Below, one piece after another: positions 47,085 through 58,200 of a stretch of DNA of 64,000 bases (its first letter is position 1; every line of letters starts with the position of its first letter). A model generated the notes under the pieces. The model saw only the letters and a program-made list of their open reading frames with translations, was not told the origin of the DNA and ran no database searches. The translations under genes were made by a program, and so were the position numbers. Where the stretch lies: NCBI GenBank assembly GCA_037976565.1, contig CP137667.1:33964425-34028424 (forward strand), read 5' to 3'. Origin of the DNA: Mesocentrotus franciscanus (taxonomy: Eukaryota > Echinodermata > Echinoidea > Camarodonta > Strongylocentrotidae).

Positions 47085-48140
47085 CTACGATAACATCTCA
47101 GGATACATAGAGATGACAAGTGTCCAGTCCGTTAAGAAGCACTGAATTTCAGTGTGCCCCCCTAGCACTGCTTGTGCGAAAGATTTAGGTTCTGTGCTGA
47201 GGGGCTTGTGATAGAACTTCCTAAACGTACGTTCACTGGACCAGCCCGCCTTGCTGAGTATCTCAGAAATTGGAATTTCAGACCTCTGTGCTGCCGATGT
47301 AGAAGCAGCCCTGGTTGAATGGGACTTGTAAATGTCTGTATCAATTCCAGCCAAGGACAAAGTTGTCTTAATCCATCTGGATATAGTTTGCTTACTGACA
47401 CGTTTATGTGGCTTCTGAAAACTGATGAAGAGATATTTCTCACCTCCTCTTAGATGTTTAGTACGAAGCAGATATTGCTTGAGATAACGAATCACACATA
47501 GTCGTCTATCAACTGGGTATGCTTTCATCTTCAGCTCACCACTAGCATTGCCTGGACGATGATGTTTGAGCACTGTAGTGAAAGAGAATGTCACCGAGCT
47601 GTCCTTGAGAATCATATTGTCAAGGTTCAAGTTATGAATAGATTGCACACGTTGAGCTGATACCAGTGCAATAATCGAAGTTTAAGTGACAATTGTTTTA
47701 AATTTAGCGAATTTGCTGGTGCCAGCTTGCTTAAGTAGTTAAGTACCACCTTCACATCCCAGATGTGAGAGTACCTTGCTGTTGGAGGCCTTAACTGTAA
47801 AGCCCCTTTTAAAAAAACGAGACACAAGAGGATGGGATCCCGTTGAATAGGGTCCTTCCAAAATGAGAAAAGTTGCTAAAGCACTTCTAGCTGTATTCAG
47901 TGAGCTGTAGCTTGCCCCATGTACATGAAACATTTCTGAAAGGAATTCAAGTACAGTCTCTGCTGTACTATGCAGGTAGTTCAGTTCTCTGGTTGAACAA
48001 AACAGTTTCCACTTCCTTATGAAGACATAATATTGTTTTTTGGTCGAAGCTCGCCAGGAGGCTGCGATGACCTGTACTGTCCTGTTGCTCAGTACTTGGT
48101 ACCCAGTACCCTGGAAAGGTCTGTGGAAATCCTGCAACAC
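47085..48140 (-). pseudogene. DIRS tyrosine recombinase
   Basis: Three overlapping minus-strand frames. The first (48140-47739) is a helical DNA-binding part (WRASTKKQYYVFIRKWKLFC, TARSALATFLI). The last (47648-47085) is the catalytic part. The tetrad is visible: R in VSAQRVQSIHNL, H and R in YKSHSTRAASTSAAQ, and Y in FRKFYHKPLST. The enzyme would cut and rejoin DNA through that tyrosine to integrate the circular copy. A frame change near 47740 and another near 47650 break it, though no catalytic residue is lost. Confidence 0.85.
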
Positions 48141-48979
48141 AACAAATCAAGATGGGGAGAAAGTGGATGAGTTAAATTAGATACTGGCTGCTTAAGGAGG
48201 TCATTTCTTCTCTTAAGCAACAGGGGTTCCCCAAGTGTTAAGTCCTTCAAAATTTGGAACCAAGTCTGTGTGGGCCAATTAGGAACTACTAATAGACCCG
48301 TTGCCTCATCTACTTGTATCTTCTGTAAGCATTTCGATATCAGACAGAAAGGGGGGAAGGCATAAAAATTGAGATGACCCCAATCTATTGTGAAGGCATT
48401 CACTGTTTCGGCGCCAGGTTCTGGCAACCAAGATACAAATCTATGTAGCTGAGCATTCAGCCTAGATGCATAAAGATCTATTTCAGGCAGCCCAAAATGG
48501 TCAACAATTTGTTGAAAGGCTTTCTTATCCAACATCCATTCAGTCCTGTCATTGAATTTTCGGGACATTTGGTCAGCCTCAGTACTAAGACGACCTGGTA
48601 GGTGGGCTGCTGTTATCCAGATATTTCTCATCATGCACCATTTCCAAATTTCAGAGGCCATGTGATCGCAATCTTTAGATTTGATGCCTCCAAAGTTATT
48701 TAAATAACTTACTGCTGTTTGATTGTCTAATCTCATGAGTACATGCACATCATGCATATCTTCGCAAAACGCCCTTAAGCCTAGGCCTGCGGCTAGGGTT
48801 TCCAAATAGTTAATCTCATTATTTTGAGCTCGGTTCAACTCCTGCTCATTCCATCTACCTCCTGTTTTAGTGTGGAGGTTAGTTGCTCCCCAGCCCAAGC
48901 CACTAGCATCTGTACGTAGCTCAATTTGAGGTTTTTCCCGTCTTATTGGGGAGAGGGAGGATTTTACATTCTTAATCCA
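48089..48979 (-). pseudogene. DIRS RNase H and adjoining conserved region
   Basis: Minus strand: MGWGATNLHTKTGGRWNEQE (RNase H start), INYLETLAAGLGLRAF, VLMRLDNQTAVSYLN (catalytic D), then AHLPGRLSTEADQMSRKF (the terminal D). Next come the GLPEIDLYASRLNAQ, FVSWLPEP and FYAFPPFCLISKCLQKI blocks that follow RNase H in DIRS elements. A stop near 48979 separates it from the RT frame upstream. Confidence 0.85.
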
Positions 48980-49708
48980 CTATAGTAATTCATCTTTTGC
49001 CTTAGAGGAAAGCTTCACAGGCCTATCAAAATGGCCTTTATACTTCTTAAGGGCGGCAATCTTATCCCTTTCAAGGGATCGATAAAACAAGGGACCGTAT
49101 TGTGCAGCGGGATAAGTTGCGATCAACTTCCCTATCACTCTAGCCAAATCTCGAATAGAGGGTTTATTGGCATGAAAGAGAGCTGAGCAGTATTTGACTA
49201 AATCATCCTTCTTATCCTCAGGTAGAGAAATTTGCATGTTTACTGAATTTAGCATGAACCCAAGGAATTTTATCTCCTTCATGGGTGTAAGAACTGACTT
49301 TTCAGGATGAACTAGGAAACCTAACTTAGAGTATCTGTAGTTGCAGTTATTGCTGCCTCTGTACGTTCCCTGTCTTTACCAATAATTATGGTATCATCAA
49401 GATACCCAACTACTACATGACCTGCCTGTCTTAGAGAGACAAGGACAGGCTTAAGTAACTTGGTAAACAGTCTAGGGGCCGTGCTAAGGCCATTTGGTAG
49501 GGCCTTAAACTGAAACAGTTGCCCTTTCCACACAAACTTCAAATATTTTTTGTGGCTTGGAAAGATGGGGACAGAATAATATGCATCTTGGAGGTCGACT
49601 GAAGCTAGGAAACAATTTGGAAATATGAGAGAAATAGCTACATGAATATCATCCATCTTGAAATGGTGATACTGAAGGCTTTTGTTAAGATCTGAGAGGT
49701 CCAAAATC
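48980..49708 (-). pseudogene. DIRS reverse transcriptase, 3' part
   Basis: LRLILDLSDLNKSLQYHHFK, ASVDLQDAYYSVPI (first catalytic D), LPNGLSTAPRLFTKLL and VVGYLDDTIIIG (YLDD active site), then a frame change near 49310 and KEIKFLGFMLNS and RDLARVIGKLIATYPA. The 5' part of the same enzyme lies at 52012-52316, beyond the nested transposon. Confidence 0.88.
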
Positions 49709-49739
49709 AGACGAAGCCCAAGGGCGCATCCAGCCGGCG

Positions 49740-51700
49740 GCATGAGGGGGGGGGGGGCCCAATTCGTAATTTTTTTGGGGGTGCTATTTTGAACCCCCGT
49801 AAATGATGTTTTCCTGGCATCTACTAACAAAATGGAGACCATAAAAAACAGTGCATGATAACGTCTTTTTAAAACAAGTAACAGTTTAAACAGTTTGACC
49901 CCATGACGATGCAGAGCATCGTCCACGAGCCGCGTAGCGGCGAGGCGATTTTTGGGGGGCTATTTTGAACCCGCGTCAGTGATGTTTTCCTGGCATCTAC
50001 TTACACAATGGAGACCATAAAAAGCAGGGCATGATATCGTCTTTTTTAATGAAGTAACAGTTTTAACAGTTTGACCCCATGCCGATGCGGAGCATCGTCC
50101 ACGAGCCGCGTAGCGGCGATGCGATTTTTGGGGGGCTATTTTGAACCCCCGTAAATGATGTTTTCCTGGCATCTACTAACACAATGGAGACCATAAAAAC
50201 AGTGCATGATAACGTCTTTTTAAAACAAGTAACAGTTTAAACAGTTTGACCCCATGACGATGCGGAGCATCGTCCACGAGCCGCGTAGCGGCGATGCGAT
50301 TTTTGGGGGGCTATTTTGAACCCCCGTAAATGATGTTTTCCTGGCATCTACTAACACAATGGAGACCATAAAAAGCAGGGCATGATATCGTCTTTTTAAA
50401 TGAAGTAACAGTTTTAACAGTTTGACCCAATGACGATGCGGAGCATCGTCCACGAGCCGCGTAGCGGCGAGGCGATTTTGGGGGCTATTTTGAACCCCCG
50501 TCAGTGATGTTTTCCTGGCATCTACTAACACAATGGTGACCATAAAAAGCCGTGCATGATAACGTCTTTTTAAATCAAGTAACAGTTAAAACAGTTTGAC
50601 CCAATGACGATGCGGAGCATCGTCCACGAGCCGCGTAGCGGCGATGCGATTTTTGGGGCTATTTTGAACCCCCGTCAGTGATTTTTTCCTGGCATCTACT
50701 AACACAATGGAGACCATAAAAAGCAGGGCATGATATCGTCTTTTTAAATGAAGTAACATTTTTAACAGTTTGACTTCATGACGATGCGGAGCATCGTCCA
50801 CGAGCCGCGTAGCGGCGATGCGATTTTTGGGGGGCTATTTTGAACCCCCGTCAGTGATGTTTTCCTGGCATCTATACTAACACAATGCTGACCATAAAAA
50901 GCAGTGCATGATAACGCCTTTTTAATTAAATCAAGTAACAGTTAAAACAGTTTGACCCAATGACGATGCGGAGCATCGTCCACGAGCCGCGTAGCGGCGA
51001 TGCGATTTTTTGGGCGCTATTTTGAACCCCCGTCAGTGATTTTTTCCTGGCATCTACTAACACAATGGAGACCATAAAAAGCAGGGCATGATATCGTCTT
51101 TTTAAATGAAGTACCAGTTTTAACAGTTTGACTTCATGACGATGCGGAGCATCGTCCACGAGCCGCGTAGCGGCGAGGCGATTTTTTGGGGGCTATATTT
51201 TGAACCCCCGTCAGTGATGTTTTCCTGGCATCTACTAACACAATGCTGACCATAAAAAGCAGTGCATGATAACGTCTTTTTAATTAAATCAAGTAACAGT
51301 TTAAACAGTTTGACCCAATGACGTTGCGGAGCATCGTCCACTAGCCGCGTAGCGGCGAGGCGATTTGGGGGGGGGGGCTATTTTGAACCCACGTCAGTAA
51401 TGTTTTCATGGTATCTACTAACACAATGGGCACCATAAAAAGCCGTGCATAATAACGTCTTTTTAAATCAAGTAACAGTTAAAACAGTTTGACCCAATGA
51501 CGATGCGGAGCATATCGTCCACGAGCCGCGTAGCGGCGAGGCGATTTTTTAAAATATTTTTAATATTTTTTTTAATATTTTTTTATTTTTGTGGGGCTAT
51601 TCTGAACCCCCGTAAGTGATGTTTTTCTGGTATCTACTAACACAATGGAGACCATAAAAAGCAGTGCATGATAACATCTTATTAAATAAAGTAACAGTTT
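49740..51700. repeat. ~176-bp satellite array, about 11 units
   Basis: The phrase CGATGCGGAGCATCGTCCAC (or a close variant) recurs near 49908, 50082, 50257, 50434, 50608, 50785, 50963, 51141, 51321 and 51501, so the period is about 174-180 bp. Each unit holds two small hairpins, GATGCGGAGCATC and GCCGCGTAGCGGC, plus CTATTTTGAACCCCCGT and TTTTCCTGGCATCTACTAAC. Open frames here are repeat artefacts. Confidence 0.93.
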
Positions 51701-51727
51701 AATAAACAGTTATATCCAGAATTATCA

Positions 51728-51816
51728 TGTGTTTGGTTAAGTTACCAGAAGTGTCGAATATCTTCTCACAATATTTGCACTTGAAAGGTTTCTCTCCAGT
51801 GTGCGTTCTTTCTTTT
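51728..51816 (-). pseudogene. captured C2H2 zinc-finger gene fragment
   Basis: Minus strand [19 protein letters not shown] then DTSGNLTKH. This has the HTGEKPF linker, both cysteines, the phenylalanine and leucine of the hydrophobic core, and the first histidine. The second histidine is missing (HMII follows) and the frame ends soon after. It is too short to be a gene. It looks like a piece of a host KRAB-type or GLI-type multi-finger gene carried by the transposon. Confidence 0.75.
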
Positions 51817-52011
51817 CTTTTTTTTCTTTCTTTTTTTGGCGGCCCAAGGGGGGGGGCGGGGGGTTCAAACCCCCTAAACCCCCGTAGATCCGCGCCTGAG
51901 CGGGGGGTAGAGCACTATTTGTTTCTCCTTTCTCCCTTTTCTCCTTTTTTTTTTTTTTTTTCTTTTTTTTTTGGCCGGGGCCGGGCCGTCGGGCCCCCTT
52001 GGTTCCGCGCC

Positions 52012-52316
52012 TGAAGCCCACCATTCCTCTTGGGGCGAGTAAAAATGTTCGAAATAAATTCGCCTTCTTCATGAATGCTCATTTCAATGACATTCTTATC
52101 CAAAAGCTTCGCAATTTCATTGCTGATAGCAGCTTGTTCTGTTTCATTGGACTTGTATTGAAAATAAGGCTTAGACCTTTTGGGCGGCATTAACTGTGGG
52201 TCAAATTCAAGTCTGTACCCTTGCACCGCATCCAAAATAAAAGGATCTGATGTAATATTACACCAATTATCATAGAACTGGTTCAGTCGACCTCCAACAG
52301 GGTTATAACTTGACAC
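52012..52316 (-). pseudogene. DIRS reverse transcriptase, 5' part
   Basis: NPVGGRLNQFYDNWCNIT, LDAVQGYRLEF, EIAKLLDKNVIEM and GEFISNIFTRPKRNGG, the start of the RT. The frame is cut by the nested transposon at 52011 and resumes at 49708. Confidence 0.85.
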
Positions 52317-52466
52317 TTTAGAGTGAGAAATCTGACCTACCTCTTCGAGGCTGGTGTCTAATTCTTCTTGTAGAATTGTCGTTTAATTTGCTCCCAGCCG
52401 AGGCGGGGCACTGCTTTGATGCCTGTCCTTCTGGTGGAGTGTCTGCCCCTGATGGGGCTGATTGCC

Positions 52467-53655
52467 TTAAAAAGGCTTGTTGGAACTACCAGCCTTGGGT
52501 TGTGATCGGCTGGAATCTTGATGTCTGGAGGACAGCGTCCATCTGGCATCATGGTACTTGGACTTGTGTGATTTGGCGTAGGGGTGATATTGATGGCTGT
52601 GCTGACTAAAGCTGAACTTACTTTGCGGCCTCATCACCCCTGCTGTCGCCTTCTGTTGTTCCTGCAAATCTTTCACTAACTTTGAAAGATCATCACCAAA
52701 TAACTGTTTCCCCACCATCGTTGTGGGTTTGCAGAGGTGCGTGAAGCGAGCGTTCATGTCTGGCCTGATCAGATGCTTACGAAGGGAGTTAAGTTCAAAG
52801 TTGGCATTGCTCAACAGAGCCAAAGCATCCTGTTGTGAATCGGAGATGGCGTCATCTGACGCATCAAGTGAACGCAAGAAACCCACCAACCCTCTAATGA
52901 GGGAGAGCTGTACCCTCTGCAATTTAAGGTCTCTACTTTTGGTACCGGATTTCAAGTTGTCCCAAATTGGGCAGTTGCTGGGCGTAACATACTTTTCCTC
53001 AGTCTCGTTTAGGGTTTTCCCCTCCAACTGGTGGGAGATTAAGTATAGGTTGCCGAACTGGCCAAATCGTTATTAACTGGTTCTCCAATCTCACTAAATT
53101 GTGCAAATTTAGCTGCGAGCTTAGGTACAACCAGCTCTTCCTCCTTTTCATGTTCGGAAAATTCCTCACGATGATCATACACCTCAAAGGCTTGACCGGC
53201 AAGAGGTTCATGCATCGATGTCTGAGGTATCCATAAAGTAAATAGGCTCTGAAAAAGAGCGCGAAGTACCCGGGCGTGGACTCGGCTGCGCCGTAGTCTG
53301 TGGGAGACTCTCCATGAAAGAGCTTCGAGTCTGTCCAGTCTATCTCCAAAATCGGGCCCTGAATCGGGTTGAACTGCCTTTTGAGGCTGTGGTGATTTCT
53401 TTGTCACCTTAGATTTCCCTTTGTCAGATTTGATCGAGCTCCCTTTGGGTTTGTTCTTGCTAGAAGTAGAACCTTGAATCGAGCCCGACGGCTTCGAAAT
53501 GTTCGTAGCTCGATCACCTGCAGTACCGGTACCACCAACGGCAGCTACATTACTCCCGGGCCCGCGGCCGGAGCTAAGGCGTGCGTCTGGCTGTGCCGAC
53601 GTCTTGCCTGCTGCTAGCTGTTTTCTCCGCCGACGAAAAATTCTCTTCCATAGTC
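52467..53655 (-). pseudogene. DIRS gag-like protein, frameshifted
   Basis: Starts MEENFSSAEKTASSRQDV at about 53651. It then changes frame to a serine/lysine-rich stretch and QKAVQPDSGPDFGDRLDRLE, and again to NETEEKYVTPSNCPIWDNLK, SRDLKLQRVQLSLIRGLVGF, FELNSLRKHLIRPDMNARFT and a histidine/serine-rich tail. The VxxxIWDNLxxxxKSRDLKLQ arrangement is typical of DIRS ORF1. It would coat the RNA. Confidence 0.78.
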
Positions 53656-53846
53656 GGAAAATGACGGAGTAACTCCCAAAAGCAAAGAAAAGTAGGAGTA
53701 ATAAATAAATACTCAATCGCAAACTGTGGCGAACGGCGAAAAAGACGTTTAAGGTATAAAAACGAAAGAAAACTGCAAGGAATCACAGTCGATGATGACG
53801 GACCGCCATTTGCAAAACGAATTGACCGCGCATGCGCATCACGAGA

Positions 53847-53886
53847 TCTCATGTAATTTCTCACGAAAAATTACGTAGTAAAATAG
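53847..53886. repeat. DIRS inverted terminal repeat, right copy
   Basis: Perfect 40-bp reverse complement of 46801-46840. Confidence 0.95.
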
Positions 53887-53934
53887 CATCTAAAGTTCAG
53901 CAATTTTCCCATTTTTATCCCAATAATCTGGCAG

Positions 53935-54100
53935 AACAAAGTATGTCGACTGACGTTGTTTTGCCAAAATATTTACTTCCCGGTTAGAGATACGTCTTTT
54001 TGCCAGATCACAGCGTAGCGGCGCGGAACGTGCATAACGACATACGTTGTTTTGCCAGATTACAACGCAGCGGCGTGGAGCGTGCATAACGACATGAATC
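53935..54100. repeat. two diverged copies of a 75-bp unit
   Basis: TTTTTGCCAGATCACAGCGTAGCGGCGCGGAACGTGCATAACGAC and TTTTGCCAGATTACAACGCAGCGGCGTGGAGCGTGCATAACGAC in short: the phrases GCCAGATCACAGCG and CGTGCATAACGACAT recur about 60-75 bases apart. Confidence 0.7.
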
Positions 54101-54106
54101 CATGAC

Positions 54107-54600
54107 ACATGCTCCGCCGACAATTGCTCCGGCGACATTTACTCCGCAAAACGCGACAATTGCTCCGCGACATTTGCTCCGCGACATTTGCTCCACCGAC
54201 AATTGCTCCGCCGACATTTGCTCCGCCGACATTTGCTCCGCCGACATTTGCTCCGCCGACAATTGCTCCTCCGACAATTGCTCCGCCGACAATTACTCCG
54301 CATGAAGTGATAAATGCTCCGGTGACAAATGCTCCTCGAACGACAGTTGCTCCTCCGACAATTGCTCCGCCGACCTTTGCTTCCCCGACAAATGCTCCTC
54401 CGACATTTGCTCCGCCGACAATTGCTCCTCCGACATTTGCTCCGCCGACAATTGCTCCGCATGAAGCGACAATTGCTCCGCCGACATTTGCTCCCCCGAC
54501 AATTGCTCCTCCGACAATTGCTCCGCATGAAGCGACAATTGCTCCGCCGACATTTGCTCCCCCGACAATTGCTCCTCCGACATTTGCTCCGCCCAAAAAG
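54107..54600. repeat. 15-bp minisatellite, about 33 units
   Basis: Units GCTCCGCCGACAATT and GCTCCTCCGACATTT alternate, with a few GCATGAAGCGACAATT variants. All six frames stay open because the period is a multiple of three, so the proline/threonine-rich and serine/arginine-rich translations are artefacts. Confidence 0.93.
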
Positions 54601-55227
54601 TGCCCCGTAAAATGCAAATGCTACTAGTACTACGACAAATACTTCGCCGACAATATTTTTCTTCATGTGTTATTTTCTTTGTTATGTTTTAGTTTGTTTC
54701 GTTTTCTGAATGCATTTCATGAAATAATGTAGATGAAATGAATTGAATGAATGTTAATGATGTGGGAGAAAAAGGAGTTACCTAAAATTCATGTCGAATA
54801 TGCTGAAATAACTCTTCATCTATCACTGTACGTCCCAGATAATGTACACTAAGCAATCATTACATGTCATGGGAAGTTTAAAAAAAGAAGAAAGAAAAAA
54901 AGTAGAGCAGCGAGCCAAATTCCCCAATACGCGCATACCTCCTCGTTAATTTCAAACAGCTTATCAATATGTAAGACCTGGAATGACCTCAATGCAAGCA
55001 AGCACATGCAGCATAGGTATAGCATTCATCATTCAGCATTCAGTAAAGCATTCATCATGGAAGTTTTGGAAAATAACAGGGGGCATCAAAGTCAGCTTTG
55101 AGAGACATTTATACGTTAAAAGAGAACACATTCAGACGGGAGGATAAGATGGCAATGTGAGCGACAGCGCTCCGAATCATGCAGTGGGGCAATAACAAGT
55201 AACGGCCCCCCTCAATATGGCGAAGTA
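54601..55227. other. spacer, no gene recognised
   Basis: AT-rich, with CATTCATCATTCAGCATTCA at 55026. Upstream exons of the MULE gene could not be located here. Confidence 0.4.
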
Positions 55228-58200
55228 ATGGCGGCGACGCCCCACAACCATGAACCAGATGAGAATAGAACGCGGGTTGTGGCAGCTCGGACAGGCCTCA
55301 AGAGAACAGCAAGGGATGTGAACAGCGGCCCGACAACGGAAATTGTCGCCAACGCCCTCATGGAAGCTCATCCTGAGATTCGAGGGCAGTTGGGGCAGCT
55401 GTCAGCCCTTAGGAGGGACGTTCAACGACACAGGTATGAATAAAATAATTGTATCTGCTTCATCTAAACTCGCCACCCCTACCATTTCGGGCGATGGATA
55501 ACCACACACCGTCCTTAAAACACTCTTTAAAATCTCTCTTCAACGAAAAGTTTTTAAAAATATTATTGAAGCGATCACAAATGTTGACACTTTGAGGAGA
55601 ATTATCATTATTTACATTACAAAAGCACATTATAGGTCGAATCAATGTGTTAGTTTTATATATCAATTTACTTTGACGAAGTCATGCTGAGGGATACCCG
55701 CCCATCCCTTTCAGGTACCTTTAGCAGGCCTATTTAGCAGGAGCCTACGTATAATGTAGTTTTTGTGCCGTTCATTTTCTTTTTCGACAACCATCATTGA
55801 GTGTCAGGGGCGGCGCTACAGAGGTGTTTAGAAACTAGGATATGATATTTAGATAGAACTTTTGTATTTTTATTTAAGGTAATCAGTTTTTAAAACAATG
55901 ATCCAGCAAGGATCCAGGGAGGGGCCGAGCGGGCTTGGCCCCGCCCCCGCAAAAAGAGAGAGAGAGAGAAAGAAGGAAAAGGGAAAGAGGAGAGAAAGGC
56001 CTGGGACAGAAAGAAGAGGAAGAAGAAAAGAAAAAGGGAAAAGAAGGAGAGCAGGAGCCAAAGGGCCTTGCCCCCAGTAACCCTAAAGAGAGAGAAGTAA
56101 GGGAAATGAAAGGAAAGAAGAAAAAAGAGAGAAGGAATAAAGGTAGGGGAGATCAGTTGCGATTTTTCCCTCCACCAAGGTGTATATTTGATATTTATTT
56201 ATTTCGTCCGCGATGTGGAAATATGCTTCCCACCTGGCGTAATTCTAATTCGATACCAGTGATTTACAAATGTTGCTGAAATGGCATGATTTTTCCTGAG
56301 TTTCCGGGGGCTCCGCCACCTGGACCACACCAAGGGCCCTAAGGCGGGCTCCTTGATGCTCATCTGATCGTAATTTAATGCCTAAAACCCCTGAGCTTCT
56401 GGGGACTCCGCCCCTGGACCCACTCCAATTATTAATGACCTCCAAGTGTCACAAATAAGGTATCAAAATATGCTCATCTGACCGTAATTAAATATGCCTA
56501 AAAGCCATGAGCTTCGCTGTACCCGATCGTAAATTCGTTATCACCTCCCACCCCACTTTGAAAAACGTTTCGCGGGCCCTGCATGTGACATGTACGAGTG
56601 GTGGTGATGCGGAAATTGTTTCTGCCCCCCACCAAAAACTTGTTTTGCTCATTACGTCACTGCTGGTCACCATTACGTACCAATATTTGGCTCGCATAAT
56701 TTCAAATTTGCCCCCTAAAAAATCCTGGATCCGCACCTGAATCTCCCCTTCTCTCATTTTGATTTACAGCTAGAATTAGAAACACCCAGCGAAATGACTG
56801 AAATTTTAATTGTTGATCTGTTCATTTTTTACTTTTTTTTCCAGACGAGCTGCATACCCAGCAGAACCCGAATCAAAAGAAACTTTGGAGATTCCTGACG
56901 AATGGACACTTACCGGTGATGTAGAAGGACAGCGCTTTCTCCTCTACGATTCCGGGCCAGGGCAAGACAGGCTGATATTGTTTGCCACTGATTCCCAACT
57001 ACGACGTCTCGCCATTGCTAGCACGTGGTACATGGATGGCACTTTTTCCAGGGCACCCGCTATTTTCAAACAGGTATGCATGGATGTAGTAAAGGAGCAA
57101 AGACATGACTCTTTCTATAGTCACCCCCAAAAAAAAAAGTTGTCGGTCCCCGACCTCGAACGCTCCTAACGAGTCCCCTGTTTTATTTAAGCGTACACTC
57201 TTAAATCCTCTCTGCACTAGTTTATCATGGAGGGATTAGACCTCCCTGCAAGGTCACTGGCAGGTGGTTATCTCATCAGATCAGCTCTCAATTAACATAA
57301 GAAAAAGGGCATCATGGGGATCAACGGGTACCGCTTAGGCATTGTTGGCTGTATAGAGGGCGCAAGTAGCTATACGTAATGCAGTGGGGCTTTAAAACAA
57401 ACTCGTTAAATTTGACTAGACCGAAAGGGTCTACCTCACCTGGGCGCAACTATTATTCTACTATTCTTTACTGATTCTAGTCGTATTTTGACTAGAACCC
57501 AGTCATTTCTGATTAGAATTACGACTAGTCACATTAGTTGTACCCAGCTGACCGAGATTTATCGATGTTGAATCATATTTTAATCACAATTATGATTAAT
57601 AAATGACACATATTTGCAAAGCTTGGATCCTCTTGGATCCTCTTTTATTTTGATGTCATTCATGTGATACATACTTCACACGATAGTGAATAAAGACCAC
57701 ATGAAGCGGGGCTAAAAGACAAAAGGGGAGACATGATGGGGACGGAAGAGAATGGGAAAAATGAAGAAAGAATGAAAAACTCTTCCAATTTTGTTCTTCA
57801 TTCCTTGCTATTATCATACCCCTCGTACGTGTTAGTATTGTAATTTGTTATGTGGAGTGTTAATAGGCTACTTTGCTTAGTGAAGTTACTTTCCTTTTGT
57901 ATTTACATAAAGAAAATTCTAGACCTTGCACTTATGACATATAAAGAAGGGAAGAAATGTGCTTGTTCGGGGGATTCAATTCAATTCAATTTATTCAGCC
58001 AATCATTAAAAACAGTTTACAATCACACTGGTAATGGTACAATTATAATATGATGACAGGCCATGGACCCCTGAGAAGCAAAGCTTGTAAATGGGGCCCA
58101 TTAACATACAATTATATAAAATATAATAACAACATATTATAACAAAACCAAAAAAAGAGACATTTTGTATATTCATACTTATTACAAAACAATTACAAAT

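Larger units (their letters stand above)
49709..52011. mobile_element. 2.3-kb non-autonomous transposon nested in the DIRS RT
   Basis: Inserted between the codons for NGG and LRLILD of the RT. AAGCCC stands on both sides (49703-49708 and 52012-52017), a 5-6-base target duplication. The ends AAGGGCGCATCCAGCC and GGTTCCGCGCCTG are loosely inverted. It contains a satellite array (about 49740-51700), a C2H2 zinc-finger fragment (51728-51816, minus strand), pyrimidine tracts, and a second end-like segment CCCCGTAGATCCGCGCCTGA at 51881-51900. No transposase is present. Confidence 0.85.
46681..53886 (-). mobile_element. DIRS-type tyrosine-recombinase retrotransposon
   Basis: Minus strand, from right to left: inverted repeat (53847-53886), gag-like ORF, reverse transcriptase, RNase H, tyrosine recombinase, inverted repeat (46801-46840), and a 120-bp end segment (46681-46800) bounded by TAATGAGAACTTAC and its complement GTAAGTTCTCATTTA. 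The two 40-bp ends (CTATTTTACTACGTAATTTT and so on) are perfect inverted copies. That layout, with recombinase rather than integrase and inverted rather than direct repeats, defines DIRS elements. They integrate through a circular DNA made by the recombinase, without target duplication. Frameshifts in gag, between RT blocks and in the recombinase, plus a 2.3-kb insertion, make this copy inactive. Bases 47041-47084 and the segment up to 46841 hold no ORF. Confidence 0.9.

Noticed and set aside
49960..51341. Several 70-107-residue frames with repeated KRRYHALLFMVSIVLVDARK text
   Set aside because: They are the 176-bp satellite unit read in successive copies; none carries through a unit boundary consistently.
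53039..53722. A host gene with a membrane helix (hydrophobic start at 53722)
   Set aside because: The hydrophobic part is out of frame with the gag start at about 53651 and precedes it; the rest is DIRS gag.
54102..54666. Long proline-, serine/arginine- or glycine/valine-rich open frames on both strands
   Set aside because: The 15-bp repeat keeps every frame open; there is no start context, splice site or domain.
55870..56160. Lysine/glutamate-rich coding sequence
   Set aside because: Simple purine-rich tract, open in several frames, inside an intron.
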